A stretch of 64,000 nucleotides of DNA from Psococerastis gibbosa. Taxonomy: Eukaryota; Arthropoda; Insecta; Psocodea; Psocidae. A program made the position numbers and the translations under genes. This document shows positions 9,051-20,275 of the stretch, one piece after another (the stretch's first letter is position 1; every line of letters begins with the position of its first letter). The notes beneath the pieces were generated by a model. The model did no database searches, had not been told where the DNA came from, and saw only the letters and a list, made by a program, of their open reading frames with translations. The DNA is taken from NCBI GenBank assembly GCA_963971405.1, contig OZ020489.1, positions 35,125,047 through 35,189,046 of the forward strand, in the 5' to 3' direction.

Positions 9051-9532
9051 GGACAACCCTCGAAAATATGAGTGATTATAGCGCAAAAATTCATACTTGA
9101 ATACTTTTGGGTTAGTTGCCGAAAATTCGCCCACATGGAAAATGAAGACAATTCTTCAAACATCTGCATTAACATTTTTTTAATTACATAATCCTGACAG
9201 TGAACTGTCCTGATTGTGAACCGTTAAGGCGTGGGGGGGCTTGGCCCCATCAAAACCGTAAGTGATCTCGGAAGTCCCTGAAAGAGATAGCTGCGAAAGA
9301 GGAATTCTAGGGAGAATTTAGCTATGGTACTTAAAGTTATTTAATTAAATACTAATGTACCGTAATTTAATACTTAATCTAATAATTAATAACTTCAATT
9401 TACAATAAATTGAGGTTTCATGCACACAAATTTAAAGCTCTTTGCGAGTAGGAGAATTTTATATATTTTCTTAGTGCCAGCAGCCCAAATGATTGGAAAT
9501 AGGACTGCCCACTGGGTAAATGTCCCCTTCTG
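9051..9532. other. No recognisable gene
   Basis: AT-rich; no supported coding or repeat pair, apart from a GTGGGGGGGCTTGG patch near 9230. Confidence 0.5.
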
Positions 9533-9851
9533 CAGCCCGATCATGGCCATTTGGGATTATTATAATACCGGTTTATTTAATTGTTTTAAACAAATGAATG
9601 CATAATGCGCGTGAAATTCAAACTGATAAATTAATATTTTTGGTGAGTTTTCAATTTTTTCTCCCTTAGATGTAGATAAATTAATTAAAACTCTTATAAT
9701 ATTTCGAAATTCTATTGTTTAATGGTATTTCCTTCAATTAATAAACAACGCAACCATTCTCTTGAATTATAGTAATTTATTGATTTGAATTTCACGCGCA
9801 TATTTTTACCACCGTCACGTGACACCTCACTTCTCCGGTATTAGCCTCGTA

Positions 9852-10490
9852 TCTGTACATGGTTAAGTCATGCTTTCGAGTTTCGCCGGTTCCATTGCGT
9901 CAATTGTAAGCTTGTCTCAGTTTGTCCATTATCGCTTGTAGCTGGTATATGTACCTGTAGGTTTACATCGAGAACGTAAAGCAGTTTGCCAATGTAACAG
10001 CAAAGGCTTTCACGGCCAGAGTCGAATGAAGAATCCGGGCTGATGGGCCGTGGTCGAAATGAAAGCGAACTTCCAAACGTTTCGTCAACATCTGCGGTCG
10101 ACATCATCAGTGGAACTGCGTAGACTTCTAAGATTGTATCTCGGAGGCTCAGCAGCGACTGTGAGGGCATGGGGATGTGCTCTGATATTTATACTAAGCT
10201 GCGGGGTGGTGGGGGGTTGAGGCGGAGTCATCCTCGCCCCTGATTGGCTCCCTACTACCGGAAATCAGGTTGAGGTAGTAGGGACCCAATCAGTCTACGC
10301 AGTTCCACTGAAGATGTCGACAGCAGATGTTGACGAAACGTTTGGAAGCTCGCTTTCATTTCGACCACGGCCCATCAGCCCGGATTCTACTGGTTCTTCA
10401 TTCAGTTTGCCAATGGCCAAAAATTCATACGGAAACAATGAAAATAATGTTCGAAATCCATGGGGTCATTGGCATTGGACATGGGACCTA
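9852..10490 (+). repeat. B repeat copy 1, split by a Penelope-like insert
   Basis: Two halves, 9852-9994 and 10416-about 10490, reconstitute a repeat found also at 12676, 17771, 21356 and 26139. Diagnostic words are AAGTCATGCTTTCG, GCGTCAATTGTAAGC, CCATTATCGCTTGTAG and GGCATTGGACA. No coding domain or tRNA-like promoter was recognised; it may be a SINE-like or MITE-like unit. Confidence 0.8.
9995..10402 (-). mobile_element. Penelope-like insert with inverted ends, 408 bp
   Basis: Flanked by an exact 13-bp duplication CAGTTTGCCAATG (9982-9994 and 10403-10415). Both ends carry the same roughly 85-bp sequence in inverted orientation (AATCCGGGCTGATGGGCCG ... GACGAAACGTTTGGAAG). The minus strand keeps a short coding scrap ending SQSLLSLRDTILEVYAVPL before the terminal sequence. 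The related insert at 30183 carries a Penelope reverse-transcriptase tail. Confidence 0.75.
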
Positions 10491-10619
10491 TGAGCTGACT
10501 ATAAGTAGGCCTGGGTCATAATAAGTTCCTAAAATTACAATTACAACTGCGGTATTAAAAAAATAAACCCCGATATTATACTAATAAGGTAATAATCCCA
10601 AATCGCCATGATCGGGCTG

Positions 10620-12675
10620 TTGGTGATACATTGAACTTGAATATCATTAAACTGTACGGTACTACTGTATTTTGTATTAATAGTATTCAGAGACATTGCG
10701 ATAAGATCCTCACATGGGCCGCAATGTGACTTTTATTTCTCTGATGTATTCACTCATTTCTTAAACAAAGTACAAAGTATACAGTTGATAAATGCAGAAA
10801 TTTGAAAACGTGTTAAGGAAAAACATACTAATAACAACGTGGCTGCTTCACACATGTTTAGAAAACTCAATCGTTATCGCAACGAAATTCCACTATTCAC
10901 TAATCCACTAATCATTTAAGTCTTACAAGGCGTATTCCTTACACTACTGTATTATGTATAAAAAATTCCTTTCGGTTCTGGCCGATTAGGTGTAGGGAGA
11001 TTCCATGCAAGCGCATCCTCTATGCTACGCAATGTATGCAGATAAAAATAAAAAAAATACTTGATCCTTTTCTCGACCGCAACATCAACACACTAAACAC
11101 TCTTGTGTACCAAATTTCGAACCACAATGACGACTATGAACTTCTACTTATCAAATTATTTTCACTTCGACTGGACGCCATCTTGAAATGGTTGATTTGT
11201 CGTAAAAAGTGTTAAATACCATTGTCGTAGACAGATAGATAGATAGGCTTTCGGTCAGATTTTATTTCATCCCTCTGCGACCAATATTCACTGAGATATG
11301 AATTCTATAAGGTTTTAATCGGCAGCTGTTTAACGAACTCGATCAAGACATTTGTGTGATCAATTTTTGTGCCATGTTTCATCAAAATCAGATTATATTT
11401 ACGGAAGCTAGAGTGCTAAAATCGATATACATATACATATCTGTACAATATATGGTACATATACGTATATAACAGTTTGAACGGAGGGTGGGTTTAGACT
11501 CAGGGGGTCATGAAATGAAAAGTTGTTTAGAAATTTTCCGAAAGTTGAACATTAATAATTGATCACCGCCTCAATAGGTAGATGAATCTCCCTAAAATAA
11601 TAGGAAGCTATAGTATGATACCACTCGATACATTTACAAACACAACCACTGATACAGATCAGATCTAAAACTACCCTAATATAGAGACAAACAGAATTCA
11701 CTGGATTACATTATTACAACAAACATCCCCTAAAAATTAAAACAGCAAAAAAATTTAGCAATATATTTAAAAAAATCTAAACAAATGGCTGTGAACAGTT
11801 GTTAAGAATTGATTAACTATACATATTCTCTTTTAAGTTTTAATTCCACCTACCCCCCCCCCCCCCCGCTCTTCCACGACCTTGTTCACATTTTGTTTTT
11901 GTTTATATTTTAGCATTTTAACATTTGATATTAGATGCATTTTTAATTTTTTATATTTAGATAGGTAACCAACACGTCTTTGTATTAATTGAATTAAATT
12001 TTAATTTCTGTTGATCTGTTGATATCAATATATTTAATATTGTAATAATAGCTGCTAAGTTATCATTGAAAACTTTTTCAATACGTTTTTTTTTACTTAT
12101 TTTGGTAGAGTATATTTTAACATGCCAGTGTCATGTAAAAGTAATTTTCTTCATGTCTTGTAAAGGGTAAATCGTAAAAAACGTTTGCCCCCCCCCCCCC
12201 CCCCAAAAGCTAAATAGTGGCGTAAAAAACTAAAGACCTCTGGTGCGCCCTACCAACATGGATAACAAATTATTATTGAATATTTATATTAATTCCGTAG
12301 TTTTAAAAATTATTTTATTATTTTTGGGGGCCACCAGCAATGCTGAAGCAGATGCTAAAGTTGAAATGACCGCACTGGTTATTAGGCCTATTGCTAATAT
12401 TCTGTCGCCAGCAACTCAGCAGTTTGTCTAGCATAAGATTTGAACATTTTTTCCTGCTTATCAACCAAAGCCCAAAGGCATACTACGGATTAATCTTAAT
12501 GAAAAGATAAATGATGATCCTAGTAATGAAAAGATAAGATTTCGAAGGTCAAGGCTGAGGGCAGGTTAACATAAATGTCTACTCCGCTTTTGCCTTAATA
12601 AATAAAAAGTTGAGATAACCATTTACTGCGGACTTATTACGGCATTAATTTTCTAGTAGTTTTGATTAATTTGCA
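10620..12675. other. No recognisable gene
   Basis: About 2 kb of AT-rich sequence. It has a TA-rich patch (11424-11472), C runs at about 11855-11869 and 12188-12204, and short ORFs of no recognisable family. Confidence 0.5.
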
Positions 12676-12866
12676 ATTGCCTTCACCTGTTTCATTGCGT
12701 CAATGGTAAGCTTGTCCCAGCTTGTCCATAATCGCTTGTAGTCGGTGTAGGTTGACATCGAGAACTTAAACCAGTTTGCCAATAACCAAAAAAACATACG
12801 GAAACAATATAAATAATGTCCGAAATCCGTGGGGTCGTTGGCATTGGACAAGGGACCTATGGGTCT
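12676..12866 (+). repeat. B repeat copy 2
   Basis: Full-length uninterrupted copy of the B repeat, with TTCATTGCGTCAATGGTAAG, CCATAATCGCTTGTAG and GGCATTGGACAAGGGACC. A TTAA MITE follows 14 bp later. Confidence 0.8.
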
Positions 12867-12880
12867 AATAAATGAAACCA

Positions 12881-13271
12881 TTAAGAGTGTACAGCCTGTA
12901 GGAAATTGGCAGCCCGAAATTTATTCCTTTTTATTTTTTATTTAATTAACTAAGCATGTTATTAAAGATTTGGCTCATCAAAGTTGTAGAAGACTACTTC
13001 ATGCATCATATTATAAGATATTTTTAATTTTTGAAATTGTAGTTTTTCATAAACATGCAGATATTTTATAAACAATAACTTTTCACGTAAAAGCGATTTT
13101 ATAAAAAAACTACAATTTCGAAAACTAAAAATACCTTATTATATGATGCATGATGTAGTCTCCTACAACTTTGATGAGCCAAATCTTTAATAACATGCTT
13201 AGTTAATTAAATAAAAAATAAAAAGGAATACATTTCGGGTTGCCAATTTCCTACGGGCTGTACACTCTTAA
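12881..13271. mobile_element. Palindromic TTAA MITE (piggyBac-like), copy 1
   Basis: TTAA at 12881 and 13268 bounds a 391-bp palindrome. Ends are GAGTGTACAGCC and its inverse, and arms of about 165 bp pair almost completely (for example CTTCATGCATCATATTATAA against TTATATGATGCATGA). A TTAA duplication with internal TIRs is the piggyBac hallmark; there is no transposase. Related copies: 52250-52621 and half of one at 60710-60798. Confidence 0.8.
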
Positions 13272-13501
13272 CTCGTATAATTAGATCTTTGTAAAATTGC
13301 CTAATTGGGAAATATCAGGAACAGCCAATTTTTACATCTATGTACTTTAATCTTATTCTTAATCTTAATCAATCCTAATATACGGGGGTTTGACCGTACA
13401 CTTCAATTCAAATTTCATTTTATCATTTTTGCAGATCGAATTAAACGCGATTGCTGTACAGTAGATTTTCACATTCTTAATACATTTTTTTTTCTTTCTA
13501 G

Positions 13502-13971
13502 GCAAACCAACCACAAGAGACTTCACAATGTCTTCTACAACAACAATAACAACTAACACAATTCCCAGAGTTCCTCCGCTTCGTCGGCGGTCAAGTCTGG
13601 AAACAATACAAGATATCACAACATTCCTCTGCAGCTATCAACTGCCCATGTTCAAAATTAGAATAAAGGAACTACAGTCGACAATCCAATTGGGCTTACA
13701 ACACTTCTTTAAAAATGTTCAGACTCTCAAAAGTTACCCAAAGTTTGATGTGTACCAAATGGCAATATTTATCGCATTTTCTGTACTGTTAGGTGAAGTT
13801 GCATTATGTGCGACAGCAATTATTCTATTTACTCCTCCTTTTGGACTAATTTTACTTCTTGTTGCAGTTTTTATTGTAGGTATTATAGCTTACATGGCGT
13901 TAGTTCCAGCTTCAAAGCTACCAAAGGTGACACGTAGTAGCAGGTCATTGCTGAAACAGAAAGCACTATGA
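13502..13971 (+). CDS. Terminal coding exon of a small two-helix membrane protein
   Basis: A polypyrimidine tract and acceptor (TTTTTTTCTTTCTAG) end at 13501. The exon has 26 bases of leader and an ATG at 13528 opening a 147-codon frame that stops at 13971. The product has a basic, Ser/Thr-rich N-terminus (about 1-25), an amphipathic stretch (40-72), and two hydrophobic helices at about 78-101 and 104-126 joined by TPPFG, then a basic tail ending KQKAL. A Pro-containing hairpin like this recalls lipid-droplet hairpin proteins such as LDAF1/promethin, but that is only a resemblance. It is the best host-gene candidate here, since the frame, splice site and membrane topology agree. Upstream non-coding exons are not found. 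The likely 3' UTR runs on past 14200; AATAAA occurs at 14588. Confidence 0.65.
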
Positions 13972-14717
13972 TTAAAGGCTATAGTTTGTTAGGCAAGGGC
14001 ATAGTGAGATATAGAGATTGTAAGCCATTGTATTAAATGAGGGATTTTTATGTTGCTTTCTAATTGTAACATAAGACAGTATACAGGAACGTTACCGTAC
14101 TGTAAATGATTGAAGATTGTAAGATACTGACAGGAACGTAACTTAAAATATACTGTATGAACTCTGTGATTTTTAGTGATGTATAAGATATTTAAATATT
14201 ATTTTGCGGATTTTATTCTAAGAAAAAAAGGATTAAAAATTATGGAGAAAAAATATTCTTTTTGAAAGTAACAGTCCGTATTTCTATGAGCGACATATTC
14301 TACATATTATCATCACTTACAAATCTTCGAAGAAATGTAAAGCTGCCTTCTTAGTTAAGCCCAGAAAGTTAAAACCTAATCAGAGGTGGGGGAGAAACCT
14401 TTTATGCGTAAAATAATCACATTTCAAAAGAAATATTGATCGACGAGCCATAAATGAGATGTCATAAAGTGGAAGAAATGTTCCTATACATTTTGATGGA
14501 CATTATATAGGCGTACAGCCGTCACATTCTCACTTACGTTATTGAACTTGATTAGTAGAACAAGAACACTGAGGGTGTAGCAAGGACAATAAAACGTAAA
14601 TTTATAATTGATCGTGCCTAACCATAATGAAGGATAGTAATAGATAGTTTTTACAGAACAAATCAGTCAAGAGCCAGTGGCAGATTGACTACTAGGCAAC
14701 TGAGGCAAATGTGTCTC

Positions 14718-15038
14718 TTAGGCCTGGTTTCCACCGACCTCTCATTGCAGAATGCAAAGACATTGACGTGGTAGCAGACATTCAAGACTTAGGCGGGTAT
14801 TCCAACGACCTCTCATTGCAGAATGCAAATGACATTGACGGAAAATTTTGTTTTACTCTATGCCATAGTTAAAATTGATCAATGATCATAGAGTAAAATC
14901 ACAAACTAAAATTAAAAAATGGCGTCATGGGATATGTTAAGTACAAACATTCTAATAGATTTCTAAAAAAGAAAAATTCAAATTTCCGTCAATGTCATTT
15001 GCATTCTGCAATGAGAGGTCGTTGAAAACCCCGCCTTA
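14718..15038. mobile_element. TTAGGCGG foldback MITE, copy C1, with a partial outer arm
   Basis: 14789-15038 is flanked by TTAGGCGGG and CCCCGCCTTAA. Its arms pair over about 50 bp (CCTCTCATTGCAGAATGCAA against TTGCATTCTGCAATGAGAGG). The centre has CTAAAATTAAAAAATGGCGTC. 14718-14788 is a second, unpaired left arm carrying ACGTGGTAGCAGACATTCAA, a module shared with other subfamilies. Confidence 0.8.
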
Positions 15039-15909
15039 ATACAATACAAAATTGCACATTCAGTTAGTATACCGGTAAAGCAGTTAAGAACTTGTGAAGC
15101 CATCTATCGGTGAAATGATGAAAGGACCTGGAGCACAGGCCAGGAGGTGCTGCCTATAGTGGTGAAATTCTGAACTAACAAGGACCCCTCAGCGAAGGCC
15201 ACCCTTATTTAAAACGTCATTAAGCAAGAATTTCCTAGTTTACGACGCCATCATTTTTCCATCTTCTCTAATGCTCTACAGTTGTGACACTTAAATTATG
15301 CTAAATCCTAATTTTGACAATTCTTGGAAAACTTATTTTATTTAAGAAATACGCTCATGCAATCCGTGCAGTTTATATCTCATTTGGTGAGCGATTAGCC
15401 CAAAACTCCTTAGCACATTATGTTATTTAATTGAGAAAGAGGCCCCAATGACAAAGGTCTTATTAGTTTTAACCGTTACTACTCTTCTATCGCTGAAGTA
15501 TTTGTCACAATTTAAACTCAATTGACTTCGATTTAAAGTTAAATTAACTTCTTAAAGAAAGGCGATTATGAAGTAAGTATTCAAGTGCTGGTAGTCCGAT
15601 GTGATTATGTGAATTGCTCACCAAAACTAACTCTTTGGGGTAAGCGGGAATTTTCAACTTCAGCAGGTCAGCGTTATTGTCTAGAATCCATAAATTTCGA
15701 AACAAAGAAGAAGTAATATTTCAAAAGAACTCACTACAACTATTGATTATTATATGGTACTGTAAGCTAGCAATACTAATTTGAAGCTGAAGTGCAGCAG
15801 AAACTTGAGTAGGCCAATCTATAATTATATAAGACTCGTTCCAGTCGTTCCTATACTTAGATACGTAAGTCAAGCTAACACATGTATGACTCTAGGAGAG
15901 AGGCGCTCA
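15039..15909. other. No recognisable gene
   Basis: AT-rich unique-looking sequence with no supported frame or repeat. Confidence 0.5.
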
Positions 15910-16055
15910 TTAAGGCGGGGTTTCCACATACGTAATGGCCAATGAGAAATGTGAAATTGACGTTTTAGCAGACATTAAAGACATACTAAAAATTCTGCTA
16001 CCACGTCAAAACCATATTTCCCATTGACCATTGACGTATGTGGAAACCCCACCTT
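15910..16055. mobile_element. TTAGGCGG foldback MITE, copy C5 (CACATACGT subfamily)
   Basis: Starts TTAAGGCGGGGTTTCCACAT and ends ATGTGGAAACCCCACCTTAT. The body includes ATTAAAGACATACTAAAAAT and a GCTACCACGTCAAAACC module. Same termini as C1 but different subterminal sequence; related copies at 55173 and 57041. Confidence 0.8.
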
Positions 16056-16350
16056 ATCACAACATTAAGGTAGCCAACAGCTTTAAGGCCAAAAGGTCAT
16101 TGTCAATATGGGGGTAAGACATCCCTTTTCAATTGAACAGTTAGTAAATTTGGTAACTTAATCGAAGACTTATCGGTGCACCACCCGTGCTCAAGGAAAT
16201 TCTAAGTACAAATTATTGTCTTAAGGCGGAAACACTACTTAGGGCTTAGTGTTAAGAACGACATACTGTATTATATAGTATAATAATAAAAATAAAATCT
16301 TCATTGAAAAATAATAATTAAATATAAATACAGTGTGATTAGGGCCTAGT

Positions 16351-16566
16351 CAGGACATGTAGAGTTGTGGTACAGACTCCGGCTTTCACCCGAAAGGTTG
16401 TTGGTTCGAGTCTCTTACTTGCTACAATTTCTGGCCATGCTTTGGAGGGCATGTAAAGCAGGCGGTCCCGGGTCATCCTAGTTCAGTGTAAGAGAGGACT
16501 TTATAGCCCTAACTCCGCTAGGGTGGCTTAGTAATAGAACAAAGAAGTCAATATTTATTTCTTTAT
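16351..16566 (+). mobile_element. tRNA-derived SINE, copy 1
   Basis: The 5' part has pol III promoter-like boxes: a degenerate A box in TGTAGAGTTGTGGTACAGAC and a B box GGTTCGAGTCT at 16403-16413. The body holds GGCGGTCCCGGG and CTAACTCCGCTAGG, and the tail is AT-rich (TATTTATTT). Seven more copies lie at 24939, 29625, 32021 (-), 32246, 50940, 60967 (-) and 62030 (-). Confidence 0.85.
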
Positions 16567-16825
16567 GGCCCCCTTTTACACCTAACTGTACATATCAACG
16601 ATAGCTTAATGGAGAATTTTGACTATAACGAAACAAAATGTCTTTAGGTGATTTTATGATTGTAGTATGATTGTTCTCAATAGTGCGCCTGTAGTAAACA
16701 ACATTACTTGAACGTCGAATGCATGGATGGATAACTGTGAGTTGGAGGTGAGTCAGTTTACATTCCCAACCGCATTGAACAAGCTTTTTGTTTTTGGCAT
16801 AGTCTCACCAAATGAAAGTTATGGA

Positions 16826-17155
16826 CAGGGGCGTAAAGTAAAGGGAGGGGGGGGGGGCACTGTCCAACTTGCCCCCCAGCTCCTTTTGGGCAAAGCCCCC
16901 CCCCCCCCCCAGCCTCGAGCATTGTAAGACGTGGTTCATACTTCATGGTCGGATGGCCCCCTTTGCAGCAATATGAATTTAAGCATTCCTCTTTTAGCTT
17001 TCAAAAATCTACAGCTACACTTTAAAACTATTAAAATGCGTAAAACCCTACTATTTTGCTCTTACATTTTCAATTTTTCCTTAAATCCTGCCTGATGACG
17101 TCATAAGGTCTACTTAGTTTTGCCCCCGCCATCATTCTAATACTTTACGCCTCTG
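16826..17155. mobile_element. Poly-G/poly-C hAT MITE with exact 8-bp duplication
   Basis: Ends CAGGGGCGTAAAGTA and TACTTTACGCCTCTG are inverted, flanked by GTTATGGA at 16818-16825 and 17156-17163. Internal G run near 16850 and C run near 16897. A related diverged copy lies inverted at 29155-29420. Confidence 0.85.
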
Positions 17156-17770
17156 GTTATGGATAAATGAAAGAAATTTCCCGGGGCAATGTGTCTGTGC
17201 ACAATTTCAACAAAATCGGTTTAGTAGTTGGGGAGAAACAGTCATTTTGTTACAACTACTTTTTGGGGTCCTGGGAACTGAAAACGTGTAATTCCTAAAA
17301 AGACAATTAAAAATTTGGGCCTTTATACAAAGAGTTCCTTTCACTAACATATACTAATAAGTATTGACGAAAACAAAAATTGTAATATTTTATATTGAAT
17401 GACATCATGCATTGTATTGTATCGTCATATTGTCTCTGTGAAAAACCTCTCACGGCCATGCTGCCTGTGGTAAAAGCCAATTTAACTTGTACAAAATATG
17501 TTTTTGAGACAAATAAATATATTAAAAAAAAAATAGAGAAGCAAAACGTATAAGCGCAGTCAATCAACTCAGACGGCTCCAAAACATCCAATATATTCAT
17601 TGGATAAATAAGACCGAATAAGTTTTATAGGCGCGTGGGATGGAAAGATATAAAACTAATAAATAACTACCTAAATAACAATGTTTGGATATGTTCAGTT
17701 TGTCAGTTACGTTACAAAATCGCAATATACAGGCTACGAAATAGTCTAGAGGATTAATAAGGTCTACTTA
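17156..17770. other. D-related fragment and unassigned sequence
   Basis: 17190-17300 has CAAAATCGGTTTAGTAGTTG and GGGGTCCTGGGAACTGAAAA, reminiscent of D element blocks. The rest to 17770 shows no supported gene. Confidence 0.4.
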
Positions 17771-17986
17771 TAGTGGCCCATCGGTCCCATGTCCAAGGCC
17801 AACGACCCCGTGTATTTTGAAAATTTTTGTACTGCTGCTTCCGTATGCATTTTTGGCCATTGGCAAACTGGTATACGTTCTCGATGTCAACCTACGCCGG
17901 CTACAAGCGTTAATGGACAAACTAGGAGAATCTTACCATTGACGCAATTTAACAGGTGAAAGCATGACTTAACCAAGTACAGATAC
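17771..17986 (-). repeat. B repeat copy 3
   Basis: Reverse copy: GGTCCCATGTCCAAGGCC, TTGGCCATTGGCAAACTGG, GATGTCAACCTACGCC, GTGAAAGCATGACTTAACC. Confidence 0.8.
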
Positions 17987-18899
17987 AAGTCTAGAGGGTT
18001 AGTAAATGCAACAAATATCATAGTTTAACCAAAACAATAAATTCTCAAGAACATAAAAAATTTAATGATAAAATTCCCCTCAGCAAAAAGAAACTTCAGA
18101 CACCCCCCCCCCCCCCCGATTTCTCCACCATGTAACAACCCTCCAAAAACTACCTATCAAAAGAAAAGCACTCTTTTACTTTACTTGAAATCCCCTGACG
18201 ACTCTAATCCAAGTATCCAAACATTAGTCACGAGTAAAGAATAAGAAATGGAGAGAGGAAAAGAAAAACGAAAGCCCCAAAAGGAATTAAAAAAGGGGGG
18301 TCAATTTGCTGGGGTTGAAAGAACCCCTACGTTATAATTGTACTGCTGCTGGCTGCCATTTTAAAAAGAATATCGCCCGAGTCCCTGCTCAATCAGCACT
18401 CGCTGTATCTGATATCCATTCTGATTGCAAAAAGGGGCCCCGACCCTTCTGCTGCAGTCTATCAGCGGCTTTGCATTTTTCGTCTTAAGAGGGAAGAGCG
18501 TAATTTAACGGAAATATCCCTCATTTTATTTAAGACTCCTGCTGGGTCGTTTTTTAAATTTCTGTCATTTTCAGTGGCTATATGTCTTTATCATAAGCGC
18601 CGTTATTTATGATAAAGAAGTTTGTAAGATAGGGGTTTCTCATTCCTAGGCTTAAAGGGGGCCGTTTGAAGCCAGTTCATAGAATAGAAAATAGTTCAAT
18701 GACACTAAAGGCTACCTGTTATTGTTATCTCCCAGTGCGTTGCCAAACACCAGGGGGCTAGGGAAGGTGATACTTATTTCTTGGAATAAGTTTTTATATT
18801 ATATATATTATATTTTTATATGGCTTAGGGGCAGACATACACTTGTTAGTGACTTCGTGACGAATGAAACAGTGCTAGAGGCTATTAAAGAAGCTGCTA
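17987..18899. other. No recognisable gene
   Basis: AT-rich; a C run at about 18103-18117 and a GGGGGG patch at 18295. No supported coding sequence. Confidence 0.5.
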
Positions 18900-19090
18900 C
18901 CTCATATAAAACATAGAAGAAATGGGTAGGACACGAAAATCGGTACACACCATCACTGAGGGCACAGTAGAAGGACCTAATAAAAGAGGGTGGCTGAGGA
19001 AGGAATTCTTAGATAAACTGAAGAAGGACGCAGAAGCTCGAACGTGCCAAGAGCTGCAGAGGAAGACGCTGGAGAGAGCTGGAGGATGAA
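18900..19090 (+). pseudogene. LINE ORF2 C-terminal fragment (RTE/CR1 style)
   Basis: One frame reads HTITEGTVEGPNKRGWLRKE followed by LDKLKKDAEARTCQELQRKT. This resembles the end of many LINE ORF2 proteins, which show a G.V.G...RG..R..W segment and then a DL..........DR..W segment. Truncated, with no start. The clade is uncertain. Confidence 0.5.
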
Positions 19091-19149
19091 ATGCCAAGCA
19101 ATCGTTGAGATTGTGGCCTAAGTACCTTTTACTCCATAACACTCATACT

Positions 19150-19500
19150 TACCATTTATTTCCAGTACTCGACTACATCAGCAATATAATCAAGGACAGT
19201 TGCTTGGGTGTGATAAGCGAGCCTCCTCCACTCCCTCCGGTCTCTCCACTTCAATTCAACACTTCCTCTGGTACCAGTCCCTCTCTTCTGAGACCGTCCT
19301 CAATCAGGTGTTTTTGTATCTCTTCCTTGTACTCCCATGTCTTCCTGTAGCCTCTACTTCTTCATCGTGGGTCTGCTTGTATCCATTCGTTATATGCGTC
19401 CGAAACATTAGTCTTCTTCTCGCTATCTACTCCACCAATGTTTCTCTTAGTACTCCTATTGTGCTTATTTTTTTTCAGGCATTTCGAATTCAGTTATACT
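19150..19500 (-). pseudogene. Probable LINE 3' coding remnant
   Basis: The minus strand reads charged, Arg/Lys/Glu-rich fragments (such as GRHGSTRKRYKNT and EERDWYQRK) split by stops, of the kind found at LINE ORF2 ends. No catalytic motif is visible, so this call is weak. Confidence 0.3.
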
Positions 19501-20019
19501 CTTTCGGAAAAAAAAAATATGGCAATATTTTTCAGTATTCTTCTTCAATCGAATTTTTGTAACATCAAACTTCTGTTCTTCCAAATTATCCTTCTTGGCA
19601 ATTCCTCAATCAAGCTGCATTCTACGATTCTTTAGCCATCACATATCACATAGTCCGATTGATCCCTCTGACCAGACTTCACTATACCCTAAAACAAAAG
19701 CAGAGCATAGAAATGAGCCGACAAAAAATTAGTTGATCGAAAACAAAAGAACCATATTGCAACCGTAGCGCAATTACCTGCAAGCTATTACAATAATAAT
19801 AAAATTCAGTAGGGTAGTGGTGAGTGACCCATTCACAAGAACTGGTCAGTCCGGTCTCACCCCTATCTTCGTGGTCTTTCACACCACTGCGGCTGCCCTC
19901 TTATGGAACAGCTGCCTAATTAGATTATTTCATACTCATACCCGTATAACGGTCGTAACCTATATAAAGCGATTAAAATACGATGTATACAATTTTTTTT
20001 TAAAGAGGTACCAAAACTA

Positions 20020-20275
20020 GAAGGACGAACTTGAAACTGACCTCCGCGAGTTGGGAGTCCGAAGATGGTGGGGCATCGTACAAAACCGAGCTAATTGGTG
20101 AGCAGGCTGAAGCCTATCAAGGGCTGTAAAGCCAGAAAATTGGAAAGACGAAATAGAAACTGACCTCCGCGAGTCCGTAGATGTTAGAACGTCGTACAAA
20201 ACCGAGTTGATTGGAGGAGTGTTGTTGAGCAGGCCAAAGCTCATCAAGGGCCAGAAGAAGAACAAGAAGAATGAG
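20020..20275 (+). pseudogene. Duplicated LINE 3' coding remnant
   Basis: ACTGACCTCCGCGAGT and GTACAAAACCGAG occur twice, about 130 bp apart, and each copy is followed by GAGCAGGC.AAGC..ATCAAGGG. They translate to ETDLREL/ETDLRES, VQNRA/SYKTE and SRPKLIKG, the pattern at the C-terminus of insect LINE ORF2 proteins. It ends in an AGAAGAAC-rich tail. A dead, internally duplicated copy. Confidence 0.55.

Larger units (their letters stand above)
9533..10619. mobile_element. E-family inverted-repeat element, copy 1, carrying two nested insertions
   Basis: Left end CAGCCCGATCATGGCC and right end GGCGATTTGGGATTAT (read inward from 10619, CAGCCCGATCATGG) are inverted. An inner inverted pair, GTGAAATTCAAA near 9610 and TTTGAATTTCAC near 9785, is also present. 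The five-copy B repeat is inserted from about 9852, and it in turn holds a Penelope-like insert. Without insertions the element is about 430 bp. Confidence 0.7.

Noticed and set aside
9995-10402. Hammerhead ribozyme in the Penelope-like ends (CTGATGG...GAAA)
   Set aside because: Penelope elements can carry hammerheads, and GGCC/GGTC could form stem II. But the copies read CTGATGG or CTGATAG instead of CTGANGA, and no pairing stem I or GUH cleavage site is visible.
16351-16430. tRNA gene
   Set aside because: The boxes belong to a SINE head repeated eight times and lack a clean cloverleaf.
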